Positions 1 to 18,800 of a DNA stretch of 58,492 bases are shown piece by piece. Both the position numbers and the translations under genes were made by a program. This DNA comes from Nemertoderma westbladi (lineage: Eukaryota > Xenacoelomorpha > Nemertodermatida > Nemertodermatidae), in the NCBI GenBank assembly GCA_032718475.1, contig JAUCBJ010004710.1:20001-78492 (forward strand), in the 5' to 3' direction. The stretch's first letter is position 1; each line of letters begins with the position of its first letter. Below the pieces are notes generated by a model. It made no database searches, was not told the DNA's origin, and saw nothing but the letters and a program-made list of their open reading frames with translations.

Positions 1-3000
1 CAACAAATGTTTCAACAAATGATATAACAAATGTTACAACAAATGTTACAACAAATGATTCAACAAATGATACAACAAATGATACAACAAATGTTACAAC
101 AAATGAGACAACAAATGATATAACAAATGATACAACAAATGATACAGCAAATGATACAACAAATGTTACAACAAATGATACAACAAATGATACAGCAAAT
201 GATACAACAAATGTTACAACAAATGATACAACAAATGATATAACAAATGATACAACAAATGATACAACAAATGATACAACAAATGTTACAACAAATGTTA
301 CAACAAATGATACAACAAATGTTACAACAAATGTTACAACAAATGATACATCAAATGATAATCAAATGATACAACAAATGATTCAACAAATGATTTAATA
401 AATGATACAACAAATGTTTCAACAAATGATATAACAAATGTTACAACAAATGATTCAACAAATGAGACAACAAATGATATAACAAATGATACAACAAATG
501 ATACAGCAAATGATACAACAAATGTTACAACAAATGATACAACAAATGTTTCAACAAATGATATAACAAATGTTACAACAAATGTTACAACAAATGATAC
601 AACAAATGATACAACAAATGTTACAACAAATGAGACAACAAATGATATAACAAATGATACAACAAATGATACAGCAAATGATACAACAAATGTTACAACA
701 AATGATACAACAAATGATACAGCAAATGATACAACAAATGTTACAACAAATGATACAACAAATGATATAACAAATGATACAACAAATGATACAGCAAATG
801 ATACAGCAAATGATACAACAAATGTTACAACAAATGATACAACAAATGTTTCAACAAATGATATAACAAATGTTACAACAAATGTTACAACAAATGATAC
901 AACAAATGATACAACAAATGTTACAACAAATGAGACAACAAATGATATAACAAATGATACAACAAATGATACAGCAAATGATACAACAAATGTTACAACA
1001 AATGATACAACAAATGTTTCAACAAATGATATAACAAATGTTACAACAAATGTTACAACAAATGATACAACAAATGATACAACAAATGTTACAACAAATG
1101 AGACAACAAATGATATAACAAATGATACAACAAATGATACAGCAAATGATACAACAAATGTTACAACAAATGATACAACAAATGTTACAACAAATGATAC
1201 AACAAATGATACAACAAATGTTACAACAAATGATACAACAAATGTTACAACAAATGATACAACAAATGATACAACAAATGTTACAACAAATGATACAACA
1301 AATGTTACAACAAATGATTCAATAAATGATACAACAAATGTTTCAACAAATGATATAACAAATGATACAACAAATGATACAGCAAATGATACAACAAATG
1401 TTACAACAAATGATTCAACAAATGATTCAATAAATGATACAACAAATGTTACAACAAATGATACAACAAATGTTACAACAAATGTTACAACAAATGATAC
1501 AACAAATGTTACAACAAATGTTACAGCAAATGATACAACAAATGTTACAACAAATGATACAACAAATGATTCAATAAATGATACAACAAATGATACAACA
1601 AATGTTACAACAAATGATACAACAAATGATACAACAAATGTTACAACAAATGATACAACAAATGTTACAACAAATGATACAGCAAATGATACAACAAATG
1701 TTACAACAAATGATACAACAAATGATACAGCAAATGATACAACAAATGTTACAACAAATGATACAGCAAATGATACAACAAATGTTACAACAAATGATAC
1801 AACAAATGATACAGCAAATGATACAACAAATGTTACAACAAATGATACAACAAATGTTACAACAAATGTTACAACAAATGATACAACAAATGTTACAACA
1901 AATGATACAACAAATGATACAACAAATGTTACAACAAATGATACAACAAATGTTACAACAAATGATTCAATAAATGATACAACAAATGTTTCAACAAATG
2001 ATATAACAAATGATACAACAAATGATACAGCAAATGATACAACAAATGTTACAACAAATGATACAACAAATGATACAGCAAATGATACAACAAATGTTAC
2101 AACAAATGATACAACAAATGTTACAACAAATGATACAGCAAATGATACAACAAATGTTACAACAAATGATACAACAAATGATACAACAAATGTTACAACA
2201 AATGATACAACAAATGATACAGCAAATGATACAACAAATGTTACAACAAATGATACAACAAATGATACAACAAATGTTTCAACAAATGATATAACAAATG
2301 TTACAACAAATGAGACAACAAATGTTTCAACAAATGATATAACAAATGTTACAACAAATGTTACAACAAATGATTCAACAAATGATTCAATAAATGATAC
2401 AACAAATGTTACAACAAATGATACAACAAATGATACAACAAATGTTACAACAAATGATACAACAAATGTTACAACAAATGATTCAATAAATGATACAACA
2501 AATGTTTCAACAAATGATATAACAAATGATACAACAAATGATACAGCAAATGATACAACAAATGTTACAACAAATGATACAACAAATGATACAGCAAATG
2601 ATACAACAAATGTTACAACAAATGATACAACAAATGTTACAACAAATGATACAGCAAATGATACAACAAATGTTACAACAAATGATACAACAAATGTTAC
2701 AACAAATGATACAGCAAATGATACAACAAATGTTACAACAAATGATACAACAAATGATACAGCAAATGATACAACAAATGTTACAACAAATGATACATCA
2801 AATGATAATCAAATGATACAACAAATGATTCAACAAATGATTCAATAAATGATACAACAAATGTTACAACAAATGATACAACAAATGTTACAACAAATGT
2901 TACAACAAATGATACAACAAATGTTACAACAAATGTTACAGCAAATGATACAACAAATGTTACAACAAATGATACAACAAATGATTCAATAAATGATACA

Positions 3001-3299
3001 ACAAATGATACAACAAATGTTACAACAAATGATACAACAAATGATACAACAAATGTTACAACAAATGATACAACAAATGTTACAACAAATGATACAGCAA
3101 ATGATACAACAAATGTTACAACAAATGATACAACAAATGATACAACAAATGATACAACAAATGTTACAACAAATGATACAGCAAATGATACAACAAATGT
3201 TACAACAAATGATACAACAAATGATACAGCAAATGATACAACAAATGTTACAACAAATGATACAACAAATGTTACAACAAATGTTACAACAAATGATAC

Positions 3300-6200
3300 A
3301 ACAAATGTTACAACAAATGATACAACAAATGATACAACAAATGTTACAACAAATGATACAACAAATGTTACAACAAATGATACAACAAATGATACAGCAA
3401 ATGATACAACAAATGTTACAACAAATGATACAACAAATGTTACAACAAATGATACAACAAATGATACAGCAAATGATACAACAAATGTTACAACAAATGA
3501 TACAACAAATGTTACAACAAATGTTACAACAAATGATACAACAAATGATACAACAAATGTTACAACAAATGATACAATAAATGTTACAACAAATGATACA
3601 ACAAATGATACAACAAATGTTACAACAAATGATACAACAAATGTTACAACAAATGATACAGCAAATGATACAACAAATGTTACAACAAATGATACAACAA
3701 ATGATACAGCAAATGATACAACAAATGTTACAACAAATGATACAACAAATGATACAACAAATGTTACAACAAATGATACAACAAATGATACAACAAATGT
3801 TACAACAAATGATACAACAAATGTTACAACAAATGATACAACAAATGATACAACAAATGTTACAACAAATGATACAACAAATGTTACAACAAATGATTCA
3901 ATAAATGATACAACAAATGTTTCAACAAATGATATAACAAATGTTACAACAAATGAGACAACAAATGTTTCAACAAATGATATAACAAATGTTACAACAA
4001 ATGTTACAACAAATGATTCAACAAATGATTCAATAAATGATACAACAAATGTTTCAACAAATGATATAACAAATGTTACAACAAATGAGACAACAAATGT
4101 TTCAACAAATGATATAACAAATGTTACAACAAATGTTACAACAAATGATTCAACAAATGATACAACAAATGATACAACAAATGTTACAACAAATGAGACA
4201 ACAAATGATATAACAAATGATACAACAAATGATACAGCAAATGATACAACAAATGTTACAACAAATGATACAACAAATGATACAGCAAATGATACAACAA
4301 ATGTTACAACAAATGATACAACAAATGATATAACAAATGATACAACAAATGATACAACAAATGATACAACAAATGTTACAACAAATGTTACAACAAATGA
4401 TACAACAAATGTTACAACAAATGTTACAACAAATGATACATCAAATGATAATCAAATGATACAACAAATGATTCAACAAATGATTTAATAAATGATACAA
4501 CAAATGTTTCAACAAATGATATAACAAATGTTACAACAAATGATTCAACAAATGAGACAACAAATGATATAACAAATGATACAACAAATGATACAGCAAA
4601 TGATACAACAAATGTTACAACAAATGATACAACAAATGTTTCAACAAATGATATAACAAATGTTACAACAAATGTTACAACAAATGATACAACAAATGAT
4701 ACAACAAATGTTACAACAAATGAGACAACAAATGATATAACAAATGATACAACAAATGATACAGCAAATGATACAACAAATGTTACAACAAATGATACAA
4801 CAAATGATACAGCAAATGATACAACAAATGTTACAACAAATGATACAACAAATGATATAACAAATGATACAACAAATGATACAGCAAATGATACAGCAAA
4901 TGATACAACAAATGTTACAACAAATGATACAACAAATGTTTCAACAAATGATATAACAAATGTTACAACAAATGTTACAACAAATGATACAACAAATGAT
5001 ACAACAAATGTTACAACAAATGAGACAACAAATGATATAACAAATGATACAACAAATGATACAGCAAATGATACAACAAATGTTACAACAAATGATACAA
5101 CAAATGTTTCAACAAATGATATAACAAATGTTACAACAAATGTTACAACAAATGATACAACAAATGATACAACAAATGTTACAACAAATGAGACAACAAA
5201 TGATATAACAAATGATACAACAAATGATACAGCAAATGATACAACAAATGTTACAACAAATGATACAACAAATGATACAGCAAATGATACAACAAATGTT
5301 ACAACAAATGATACAACAAATGATATAACAAATGATACAACAAATGATACAACAAATGATACAACAAATGTTACAACAAATGATACAACAAATGTTACAA
5401 CAAATGATACAACAAATGTTACAACAAATGTTACAACAAATGATACATCAAATGATAATCAAATGATACAACAAATGATTCAACAAATGATTCAATAAAT
5501 GATACAACAAATGTTTCAACAAATGATATAACAAATGTTACAACAATTGAGACAACAAATGATACAACAAATGTTACAACAAATGTTACAACAAATGAGA
5601 AAACAAATGATACAACAAATGATACAACAAATGATATAACAAATGATACAACAAATGTTACAACAAATGAGACAACAAATGATTCAACAAATGATATAAC
5701 AAATGATACAACAAATGTTACAACAAATGATTCAACAAATGATATAACAAATGATACAACAAATGTTACAACAAATGATACAACAAATGTTACAACAAAT
5801 GTTACAACAAATGATACATCAAATGATAATCAAATGATACAACAAATGATTCAACAAATGATTCAATAAATGATACAACAAATGTTTCAACAAATGATAT
5901 AACAAATGTTACAACAATTGTTACAACAAATGTTACAACAAATGTTACAACAAATGTTACAACAAATGAGACAACAAATGTTTCAACAAATGATATAACA
6001 AATGTTACAACAAATGTTACAACAAATGATACAACAAATGATACAACAAATGTTACAACAAATGAGACAACAAATGATATAACAAATGATACAACAAATG
6101 ATACAGCAAATGATACAACAAATGTTACAACAAATGATACAACAAATGATATAACAAATGATATAACAAATGATACAACAAATGATACAACAAATGTTAC

Positions 6201-9200
6201 ATCAAATGATACAACAAATGTTACAACAAATGTTACATCAAATGATACAACAAATGAGACAACAAATGATACAACAAATGATATAACAAATGATACAACA
6301 AATGTTACAACAAATGAGACAACAAATTATATAACAAATGATACAACAAATGTTACAACAAATGAGACAACAAATGATATAACAAATGATACAACAAATG
6401 ATACAGCAAATGATACAACAAATGTTACAACAAATGATACAACAAATGATATAACAAATGATACAACAAATTATATAACAAATGATACAACAAATGTTAC
6501 AACAAATGAGACAACAAATGATATAACAAATGATACAACAAATGATACAACAAATGATACAACAAATGATACAACAAATGATACAACAAATGATACAACA
6601 AATGATACAGCAAATGATACAACAAATGTTAATACAAATGAGACAACAAATGATATAACAAATGATACAACAAATGATACAACAAATTATCCAACAAATG
6701 TTCATACAAGTGATACATCAAATGATACAACAAATGATACAACAAATGATATAACAAATGATACAACAAATGATCCAACAAATGTTCATACAAGTGATAC
6801 ATCAAATGATACAACAAATGAGACAACAAATGATACAACAAATGATACAACAAATGATACAACAAATGATACAACAAATGATACAACAAATGATACAACA
6901 AATGATACAACAAATGATACAGCAAATGATACAACAAATGTTAATACAAATGAGACAACAAATGATATAACAAATGATACAACAAATGATACAACAAATG
7001 ATCCAACAAATGTTCATACAAGTGATACATCAAATGATACAACAAATGATACAACAAATGATATAACAAATGATACAACAAATGATCCAACAAATGTTCA
7101 TACAAGTGATACATCAAATGATACAACAAATGAGACAACAAATGATACAACAAATGATACAACAAATGATACAACAAATGATACAACAAATGATACAACA
7201 AATGATACAACAAATGATACAACAAATGATACAACAAATGATACAGCAAATGATACAACAAATGTTAATACAAATGAGACAACAAATGATATAACAAATG
7301 ATACAACAAATGATACAACAAATGATCCAACAAATGTTCATACAAGTGATACATCAAATGATACAACAAATGTTACAACAAATGTTACAACAAATGAGAC
7401 AACAAATGATCCAACAAATGTTCATACAAGTGATACATCAAATGATACAACAAATGAGACAACAAATGATACAACAAATGATACAACAAATGATACAACA
7501 AATGATACAACAAATGATACAGCAAATGATACAACAAATGTTACAACAAATGATACAACAAATGATATAACAAATGATACAACAAATTATATAACAAATG
7601 ATACAACAAATGTTACAACAAATGAGACAACAAATGATATAACAAATGATACAACAAATGATACAACAAATGATTCAACAAATGATACAACAAATGATAC
7701 AACAAATGATACAACAAATGATACAACAAATGATACAGCAAATGATACAACAAATGATACAACAAATGATACAACAAATGATACAGCAAATGATACAACA
7801 AATGATACAACAAATGATACAACAAATGATACAACAAATGATACAACAAATGATACAGCAAATGATACAACAAATGATACAACAAATGATACAACAAATG
7901 ATACAACAAATGATACAACAAATGATACAACAAATGATACAACAAATGATACAACAAATGATACAACAAATGATACAACAAATGATACAACAAATGATAC
8001 ATCAAATGATAATCAAATGATACAACAAATGATACAACAAATGATACAACAAATGATACAACAAATGATACAACAAATGATACAACAAATGATACAACAA
8101 ATGATACATCAAATGATAATCAAATGATACAACAAATGATACAACAAATGATACAACAAATGATACAACAAATGATACAACAAATGATACAACAAATGAT
8201 ACAACAAATGATACAGCAAATGATACAACAAATGATACAACAAATGATACAACAAATGATACAACAAATGATACAACAAATGATACAACAAATGATACAA
8301 CAAATGATACAACAAATGATACAACAAATGATACAACAAATGATACAACAAATGATACAACAAATGATACAACAAATGATACAACAAATGATACAACAAA
8401 TGATACAACAAATGATACAACAAATGATACAACAAATGATACAACAAATGATACAACAAATGATACATCAAATGATAATCAAATGATACAACAAATGATA
8501 CAACAAATGATACAACAAATGATACAACAAATGATACAACAAATGATACAGCAAATGATACAACAAATGATACAACAAATGATACAACAAATGATACAAC
8601 AAATGATACAACAAATGATACAACAAATGATACAACAAATGATACAACAAATGATACATCAAATGATAATCAAATGATACAACAAATGATACAACAAATG
8701 ATACAACAAATGATACAACAAATGATACAACAAATGATACAGCAAATGATACAACAAATGATACAGCAAATGATACAACAAATGTTACAACAAATGATAC
8801 AACAAATGATATAACAAATGATACAACAAATGATACAACAAATGATACAACAAATGATATAACAAATGATACAACAAATGATACAACAAATGATACAACA
8901 AATGATACAACAAATGATACATCAAATGATAATCAAATGATACAACAAATGATACAACAAATGATACAACAAATGATACAACAAATGATACAACAAATGA
9001 TACAGCAAATGATACAACAAATGATACAGCAAATGATACAACAAATGTTACAACAAATGATACAACAAATGATATAACAAATGATACAACAAATGATACA
9101 ACAAATGATACAACAAATGATATAACAAATGATACAACAAATGATACAACAAATGATACAACAAATGATACAACAAATGATACAACAAATGATACAACAA

Positions 9201-10375
9201 ATGATACAACAAATGTTTCAACAAATGATATAACAAATGTTACAACAAATGTTACAACAAATGATACAACAAATGATATAACAAATGATACAACAAATGA
9301 TACAACAAATGATACAACAAATGATATAACAAATGATACAACAAATGATACAACAAATGATACAGCAAATGATACAACAAATGTTACAACAAATGTTACA
9401 TCAAATGATACAACAAATGAGTCAACAAATGATACAACAAATGATATAACAAATGATACAACAAATGTTACAACAAATGAGACAACAAATTATATAACAA
9501 ATGATACAACAAATGTTACAACAAATGAGACAACAAATGATATAACAAATGATACAACAAATGATACAGCAAATGATACAACAAATGATACAACAAATGT
9601 TACATCAAATGATAATCAAATGTTACAACAAATGATACAACAAATGTTACAACAAATGATACAACAAATGATATAACAAATGATACAACAAATGATACAA
9701 CAAATGATATAACAAATGATACATCAAATGTTACAACAAATGATACAACAAATGATACAACAAATGATACAACAAATGATACAACAAATGATACAACAAA
9801 TGATACAGCAAATGATACAACAAATGATACAACAAATGATACAACAAATGATACAACAAATGATATAACAAATGAGACAACAAATGATATAACAAATGAT
9901 ACAACAAATGATACAGCAAATGATACAACAAATGTTTCAACAAATGATATAACAAATATTACAACAAATGTTACAACAAATGAGACAACAAATGATATAA
10001 CAAATGATACAACAAATGATACAGCAAATGATTCAACAAATGATACAACAAATGATATAACAAATGATACAACAAATGTTACAACAAATGAGACAACAAA
10101 TGATATAACAAATGATACAACAAATGATACAACAAATGTTACAACAAATGAGACAACAAATGATATAACAAATGATACAACAAATGATACAGCAAATGAT
10201 ACAACAAATGTTACAACAAATGATACAACAAATGATACATCAAATGATAATCAAATGATACAACAAATGATTCAACAAATGATACAACAAATGATACAAC
10301 AAATGTTACAACAAATGATTCAACAAATGATATAACAAATGATACAACAAATGTTACAACAAATGATTCAACAAA
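3300..10375. repeat. Higher-order duplication, left copy
   Basis: The order of variant units here recurs at about 15875-22723. The offset is 12575 near 3.6-3.9 kb, 12647 from about 4.5 to 8.1 kb, then 12623, 12360 and 12348 further right, so small block indels (about +72, -24, -263 and -12 bp) separate the copies. Rare markers match in order: the ATTTAATAA variant at 4481 and 17128, the ATGTTCATACAA/GTGATACATCAA variants at 6700-7430 and 19345-20090, and the long pure ATGATACAACAA block at 7640-8660. The ends are approximate. Confidence 0.8.
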
Positions 10376-13300
10376 TGTTACAACAAATGATACAACAAAT
10401 GATACAACAAATGATACAACAAATGATACAACAAATGTTACAACAAATGATACAACAAATGTTACAACAAATGATACAACAAATGATACAACAAATGTTA
10501 CAACAAATGATACAACAAATGTTACAACAAATGATTCAATAAATGATACAACAAATGTTTCAACAAATGATATAACAAATGTTACAACAAATGAGACAAC
10601 AAATGTTTCAACAAATGATATAACAAATGTTACAACAAATGTTACAACAAATGATTCAACAAATGATTCAATAAATGATACAACAAATGTTACAACAAAT
10701 GATACAACAAATGATACAACAAATGTTACAACAAATGATACAACAAATGTTACAACAAATGATTCAATAAATGATACAACAAATGTTTCAACAAATGATA
10801 TAACAAATGATACAACAAATGATACAGCAAATGATACAACAAATGTTACAACAAATGATACAACAAATGATACAGCAAATGATACAACAAATGTTACAAC
10901 AAATGATACAACAAATGTTACAACAAATGATACAGCAAATGATACAACAAATGTTACAACAAATGATACAACAAATGTTACAACAAATGATACAGCAAAT
11001 GATACAACAAATGTTACAACAAATGATACAACAAATGATACAGCAAATGATACAACAAATGTTACAACAAATGATACATCAAATGATAATCAAATGATAC
11101 AACAAATGATTCAACAAATGATTCAATAAATGATACAACAAATGTTACAACAAATGATACAACAAATGTTACAACAAATGTTACAACAAATGATACAACA
11201 AATGTTACAACAAATGTTACAGCAAATGATACAACAAATGTTACAACAAATGATACAACAAATGATTCAATAAATGATACAACAAATGATACAACAAATG
11301 TTACAACAAATGATACAACAAATGATACAACAAATGTTACAACAAATGATACAACAAATGTTACAACAAATGATACAGCAAATGATACAACAAATGTTAC
11401 AACAAATGATACAACAAATGATACAGCAAATGATACAACAAATGTTACAACAAATGATACAGCAAATGATACAACAAATGTTACAACAAATGATACAACA
11501 AATGATACAGCAAATGATACAACAAATGTTACAACAAATGATACAACAAATGTTACAACAAATGTTACAACAAATGATACAACAAATGTTACAACAAATG
11601 ATACAACAAATGATACAACAAATGTTACAACAAATGATACAACAAATGTTACAACAAATGATTCAATAAATGATACAACAAATGTTTCAACAAATGATAT
11701 AACAAATGATACAACAAATGATACAGCAAATGATACAACAAATGTTACAACAAATGATACAACAAATGATACAGCAAATGATACAACAAATGTTACAACA
11801 AATGATACAACAAATGTTACAACAAATGATACAGCAAATGATACAACAAATGTTACAACAAATGATACAACAAATGATACAACAAATGTTACAACAAATG
11901 ATACAACAAATGATACAACAAATGTTACATCAAATGATAATCAAATGTTACAACAAATGATTCAACAAATGTTACAACAAATGATTCAATAAATGATATA
12001 ACAAATGTTACAACAAATGAGACAACAAATGTTTCAACAAATGATATAACAAATGTTACAACAAATGAGACAACAAATGTTTCAACAAATTATATAACAA
12101 ATGATACAGCAAATGATACAACAAATGTTACAACAAATGATACAACAAATGTTACAACAAATGATACAGCAAATGATACAACAAATGTTACAACAAATGA
12201 TACAACAAATGATACAGCAAATGATACAACAAATGTTACAACAAATGATACAACAAATGTTACAACAAATGTTACAACAAATGATACAACAAATGATACA
12301 ACAAATGTTACAACAAATGATACAATAAATGTTACAACAAATGATACAACAAATGATACAACAAATGAGACAACAAATGATATAACAAATGTTACAACAA
12401 ATGATACAACAAATGTTACAACAAATGATACAGCAAATGATACAACAAATGTTACAACAAATGATACAACAAATGTTACAACAAATGTTACAACAAATGA
12501 GACAACAAATGATATAACAAATGATACAACAAATGATACAGCAAATGATACAACAAATGTTACAACAAATGATACAACAAATGATACAGCAAATGATACA
12601 ACAAATGTTACAACAAATGATACAACAAATGTTACAACAAATGTTACAACAAATGATACAACAAATGTTACAACAAATGTTACAGCAAATGATACAGCAA
12701 ATGATACAACAAATGTTACAACAAATGATACAACAAATGATACAGCAAATGATACAACAAATGTTACAACAAATGATACAACAAATGTTACAACAAATGT
12801 TACAACAAATGATACAACAAATGTTACAACAAATGTTACAGCAAATGATACAACAAATGTTACAACAAATGATACAACAAATGATTCAATAAATGATACA
12901 ACAAATGATACAACAAATGTTACAACAAATGATACAACAAATGATACAACAAATGTTACAACAAATGATACAACAAATGATTCAATAAATGATACAACAA
13001 ATGATACAACAAATGTTACAACAAATGATACAACAAATGATACAACAAATGTTACAACAAATGATACAACAAATGTTACAACAAATGTTACAACAAATGA
13101 GACAACAAATGATATAACAAATGATACAACAAATGATACAGCAAATGATACAACAAATGTTACAACAAATGATACAACAAATGATACAGCAAATGATACA
13201 ACAAATGTTACAACAAATGATACAACAAATGTTACAACAAATGTTACAACAAATGATACAACAAATGTTACAACAAATGTTACAGCAAATGATACAACAA

Positions 13301-15874
13301 ATGTTACAACAAATGATACAACAAATGATTCAATAAATGATACAACAAATGATACAACAAATGTTACAACAAATGATACAACAAATGATACAACAAATGT
13401 TACAACAAATGATACAACAAATGTTACAACAAATGATACAACAAATGATACAACAAATGTTACAACAAATGATACAACAAATGTTACAACAAATGATTCA
13501 ATAAATGATACAACAAATGTTTCAACAAATGATATAACAAATGATACAACAAATGATACAGCAAATGATACAACAAATGTTACAACAAATGATACAACAA
13601 ATGATACAGCAAATGATACAACAAATGTTACAACAAATGATACAACAAATGTTACAACAAATGATACAGCAAATGATACAACAAATGTTACAACAAATGA
13701 TACAACAAATGATACAGCAAATGATACAACAAATGTTACAACAAATGATACAACAAATGTTACAACAAATGTTACAACAAATGATACAACAAATGATACA
13801 ACAAATGTTACAACAAATGATACAATAAATGTTACAACAAATGATACAACAAATGATACAACAAATGAGACAACAAATGATATAACAAATGTTACAACAA
13901 ATGATACAACAAATGTTACAACAAATGATACAGCAAATGATACAACAAATGTTACAACAAATGATACAACAAATGTTACAACAAATGATACAACAAATGA
14001 TACAGCAAATGATACAACAAATGTTACAACAAATGATACAACAAATGTTACAACAAATGATACAGCAAATGATACAACAAATGTTACAACAAATGATACA
14101 ACAAATGATACAACAAATGTTACAACAAATGATACAACAAATGATACAACAAATGTTACATCAAATGATAATCAAATGTTACAACAAATGATTCAACAAA
14201 TGTTACAACAAATGATTCAATAAATGATATAACAAATGTTACAACAAATGAGACAACAAATGTTTCAACAAATGATATAACAAATGTTACAACAAATGAG
14301 ACAACAAATGTTTCAACAAATTATATAACAAATGATACAACAAATGATACAACAAATGTTTCAACAAATGATATAACAAATGTTACAATAAATGAGACAA
14401 CAAATGTTTCAACAAATGATATAACAAATGTTACAACAAATGTTACAACAAATGATTCAACAAATGATTCAATAAATGATACAACAAATGTTTCAACAAA
14501 TGATATAACAAATGTTACAACAAATGAGACAACAAATGTTTCAACAAATGATATAACAAATGTTACAACAAATGTTACAGCAAATGATACAACAAATGTT
14601 ACAACAAATGATTCAACAAATGATACAACAAATGATACAACAAATGTTACAACAAATGAGACAACAAATGATATAACAAATGATACAACAAATGATACAG
14701 CAAATGATACAACAAATGTTACAACAAATGTTACAACAAATGATTCAACAAATGATACAACAAATGATACAACAAATGTTACAACAAATGATTCAACAAA
14801 TGATACAACAAATGATACAACAAATGTTACAACAAATGAGACAACAAATGATATAACAAATGATACAACAAATGATACAGCAAATGATACAACAAATGTT
14901 ACAACAAATGTTACAGCAAATGATACAACAAATGTTACAACAAATGATTCAACAAATGATACAACAAATGATACAACAAATGTTACAACAAATGAGACAA
15001 CAAATGATATAACAAATGATACAACAAATGATACAGCAAATGATACAACAAATGTTACAACAAATGATACAACAAATGATACAGCAAATGATACAACAAA
15101 TGTTACAACAAATGATACAACAAATGATATAACAAATGATACAACAAATGATACAACAAATGATACAACAAATGTTACAACAAATGTTACAACAAATGAT
15201 ACAACAAATGTTACAACAAATGTTACAACAAATGTTACAACAAATGATTCAACAAATGATTCAATAAATGATACAACAAATGTTTCAACAAATGATATAA
15301 CAAATGTTACAACAAATGAGACAACAAATGTTTCAACAAATGATATAACAAATGTTACAACAAATGTTACAACAAATGATTCAACAAATGATACAACAAA
15401 TGATACAACAAATGTTACAACAAATGAGACAACAAATGATATAACAAATGATACAACAAATGATACAGCAAATGATACAACAAATGTTACAACAAATGAT
15501 ACAACAAATGATACAGCAAATGATACAACAAATGTTACAACAAATGATACAACAAATGTTACAACAAATGTTACAACAAATGATACAACAAATGTTACAA
15601 CAAATGTTACAGCAAATGATACAACAAATGTTACAACAAATGATACAACAAATGATTCAATAAATGATACAACAAATGATACAACAAATGTTACAACAAA
15701 TGATACAACAAATGATACAACAAATGTTACAACAAATGATACAACAAATGTTACAACAAATGATACAACAAATGATACAACAAATGTTACAACAAATGAT
15801 ACAACAAATGTTACAACAAATGATTCAATAAATGATACAACAAATGTTTCAACAAATGATATAACAAATGATAC

Positions 15875-18800
15875 AACAAATGATACAGCAAATGATACAA
15901 CAAATGTTACAACAAATGATACAACAAATGATACAGCAAATGATACAACAAATGTTACAACAAATGATACAACAAATGTTACAACAAATGATACAGCAAA
16001 TGATACAACAAATGTTACAACAAATGATACAACAAATGATACAGCAAATGATACAACAAATGTTACAACAAATGATACAACAAATGTTACAACAAATGTT
16101 ACAACAAATGATACAACAAATGATACAACAAATGTTACAACAAATGATACAATAAATGTTACAACAAATGATACAACAAATGATACAACAAATGTTACAA
16201 CAAATGATACAACAAATGTTACAACAAATGATACAGCAAATGATACAACAAATGTTACAACAAATGATACAACAAATGATACAGCAAATGATACAACAAA
16301 TGTTACAACAAATGATACAACAAATGATACAACAAATGTTACAACAAATGATACAACAAATGATACAACAAATGTTACAACAAATGATACAACAAATGTT
16401 ACAACAAATGATACAACAAATGATACAACAAATGTTACAACAAATGATACAACAAATGTTACAACAAATGATTCAATAAATGATACAACAAATGTTTCAA
16501 CAAATGATATAACAAATGTTACAACAAATGAGACAACAAATGTTTCAACAAATGATATAACAAATGTTACAACAAATGTTACAACAAATGATTCAACAAA
16601 TGATTCAATAAATGATACAACAAATGTTTCAACAAATGATATAACAAATGTTACAACAAATGAGACAACAAATGTTTCAACAAATGATATAACAAATGTT
16701 ACAACAAATGTTACAACAAATGATTCAACAAATGATACAACAAATGATACAACAAATGTTACAACAAATGAGACAACAAATGATATAACAAATGATACAA
16801 CAAATGATACAGCAAATGATACAACAAATGTTACAACAAATGATACAACAAATGATACAGCAAATGATACAACAAATGTTACAACAAATGATACAACAAA
16901 TGATATAACAAATGATACAACAAATGATACAACAAATGTTACAACAAATGTTTCAACAAATGATATAACAAATGTTACAACAAATGTTTCAACAAATGAT
17001 ATAACAAATGATACAACAAATGTTACAACAAATGTTACAACAAATGATACAACAAATGTTACAACAAATGTTACAACAAATGATACATCAAATGATAATC
17101 AAATGATACAACAAATGATTCAACAAATGATTTAATAAATGATACAACAAATGTTTCAACAAATGATATAACAAATGTTACAACAAATGATTCAACAAAT
17201 GAGACAACAAATGATATAACAAATGATACAACAAATGATACAGCAAATGATACAACAAATGTTACAACAAATGATACAACAAATGTTTCAACAAATGATA
17301 TAACAAATGTTACAACAAATGTTACAACAAATGATACAACAAATGATACAACAAATGTTACAACAAATGAGACAACAAATGATATAACAAATGATACAAC
17401 AAATGATACAGCAAATGATACAACAAATGTTACAACAAATGATACAACAAATGATACAGCAAATGATACAACAAATGTTACAACAAATGATACAACAAAT
17501 GATATAACAAATGATACAACAAATGATACAGCAAATGATACAACAAATGTTACAACAAATGATACAACAAATGTTTCAACAAATGATATAACAAATGTTA
17601 CAACAAATGTTACAACAAATGATACAACAAATGATACAACAAATGTTACAACAAATGAGACAACAAATGATATAACAAATGATACAACAAATGATACAGC
17701 AAATGATACAACAAATGTTACAACAAATGATACAACAAATGTTTCAACAAATGATATAACAAATGTTACAACAAATGTTACAACAAATGATACAACAAAT
17801 GATACAACAAATGTTACAACAAATGAGACAACAAATGATATAACAAATGATACAACAAATGATACAGCAAATGATACAACAAATGTTACAACAAATGATA
17901 CAACAAATGATACAGCAAATGATACAACAAATGTTACAACAAATGATACAACAAATGATATAACAAATGATACAACAAATGATACAACAAATGATACAAC
18001 AAATGTTACAACAAATGTTACAACAAATGATACAACAAATGTTACAACAAATGATACAACAAATGTTACAACAAATGTTACAACAAATGATACATCAAAT
18101 GATAATCAAATGATACAACAAATGATTCAACAAATGATTCAATAAATGATACAACAAATGTTTCAACAAATGATATAACAAATGTTACAACAATTGAGAC
18201 AACAAATGATACAACAAATGTTACAACAAATGTTACAACAAATGAGAAAACAAATGATACAACAAATGATACAACAAATGATATAACAAATGATACAACA
18301 AATGTTACAACAAATGAGACAACAAATGATTCAACAAATGATATAACAAATGATACAACAAATGTTACAACAAATGATTCAACAAATGATATAACAAATG
18401 ATACAACAAATGTTACAACAAATGATACAACAAATGTTACAACAAATGTTACAACAAATGATACATCAAATGATAATCAAATGATACAACAAATGATTCA
18501 ACAAATGATTCAATAAATGATACAACAAATGTTTCAACAAATGATATAACAAATGTTACAACAATTGTTACAACAAATGTTACAACAAATGTTACAACAA
18601 ATGTTACAACAAATGAGACAACAAATGTTTCAACAAATGATATAACAAATGTTACAACAAATGTTACAACAAATGATACAACAAATGATACAACAAATGT
18701 TACAACAAATGAGACAACAAATGATATAACAAATGATACAACAAATGATACAGCAAATGATACAACAAATGTTACAACAAATGATACAACAAATGATATA

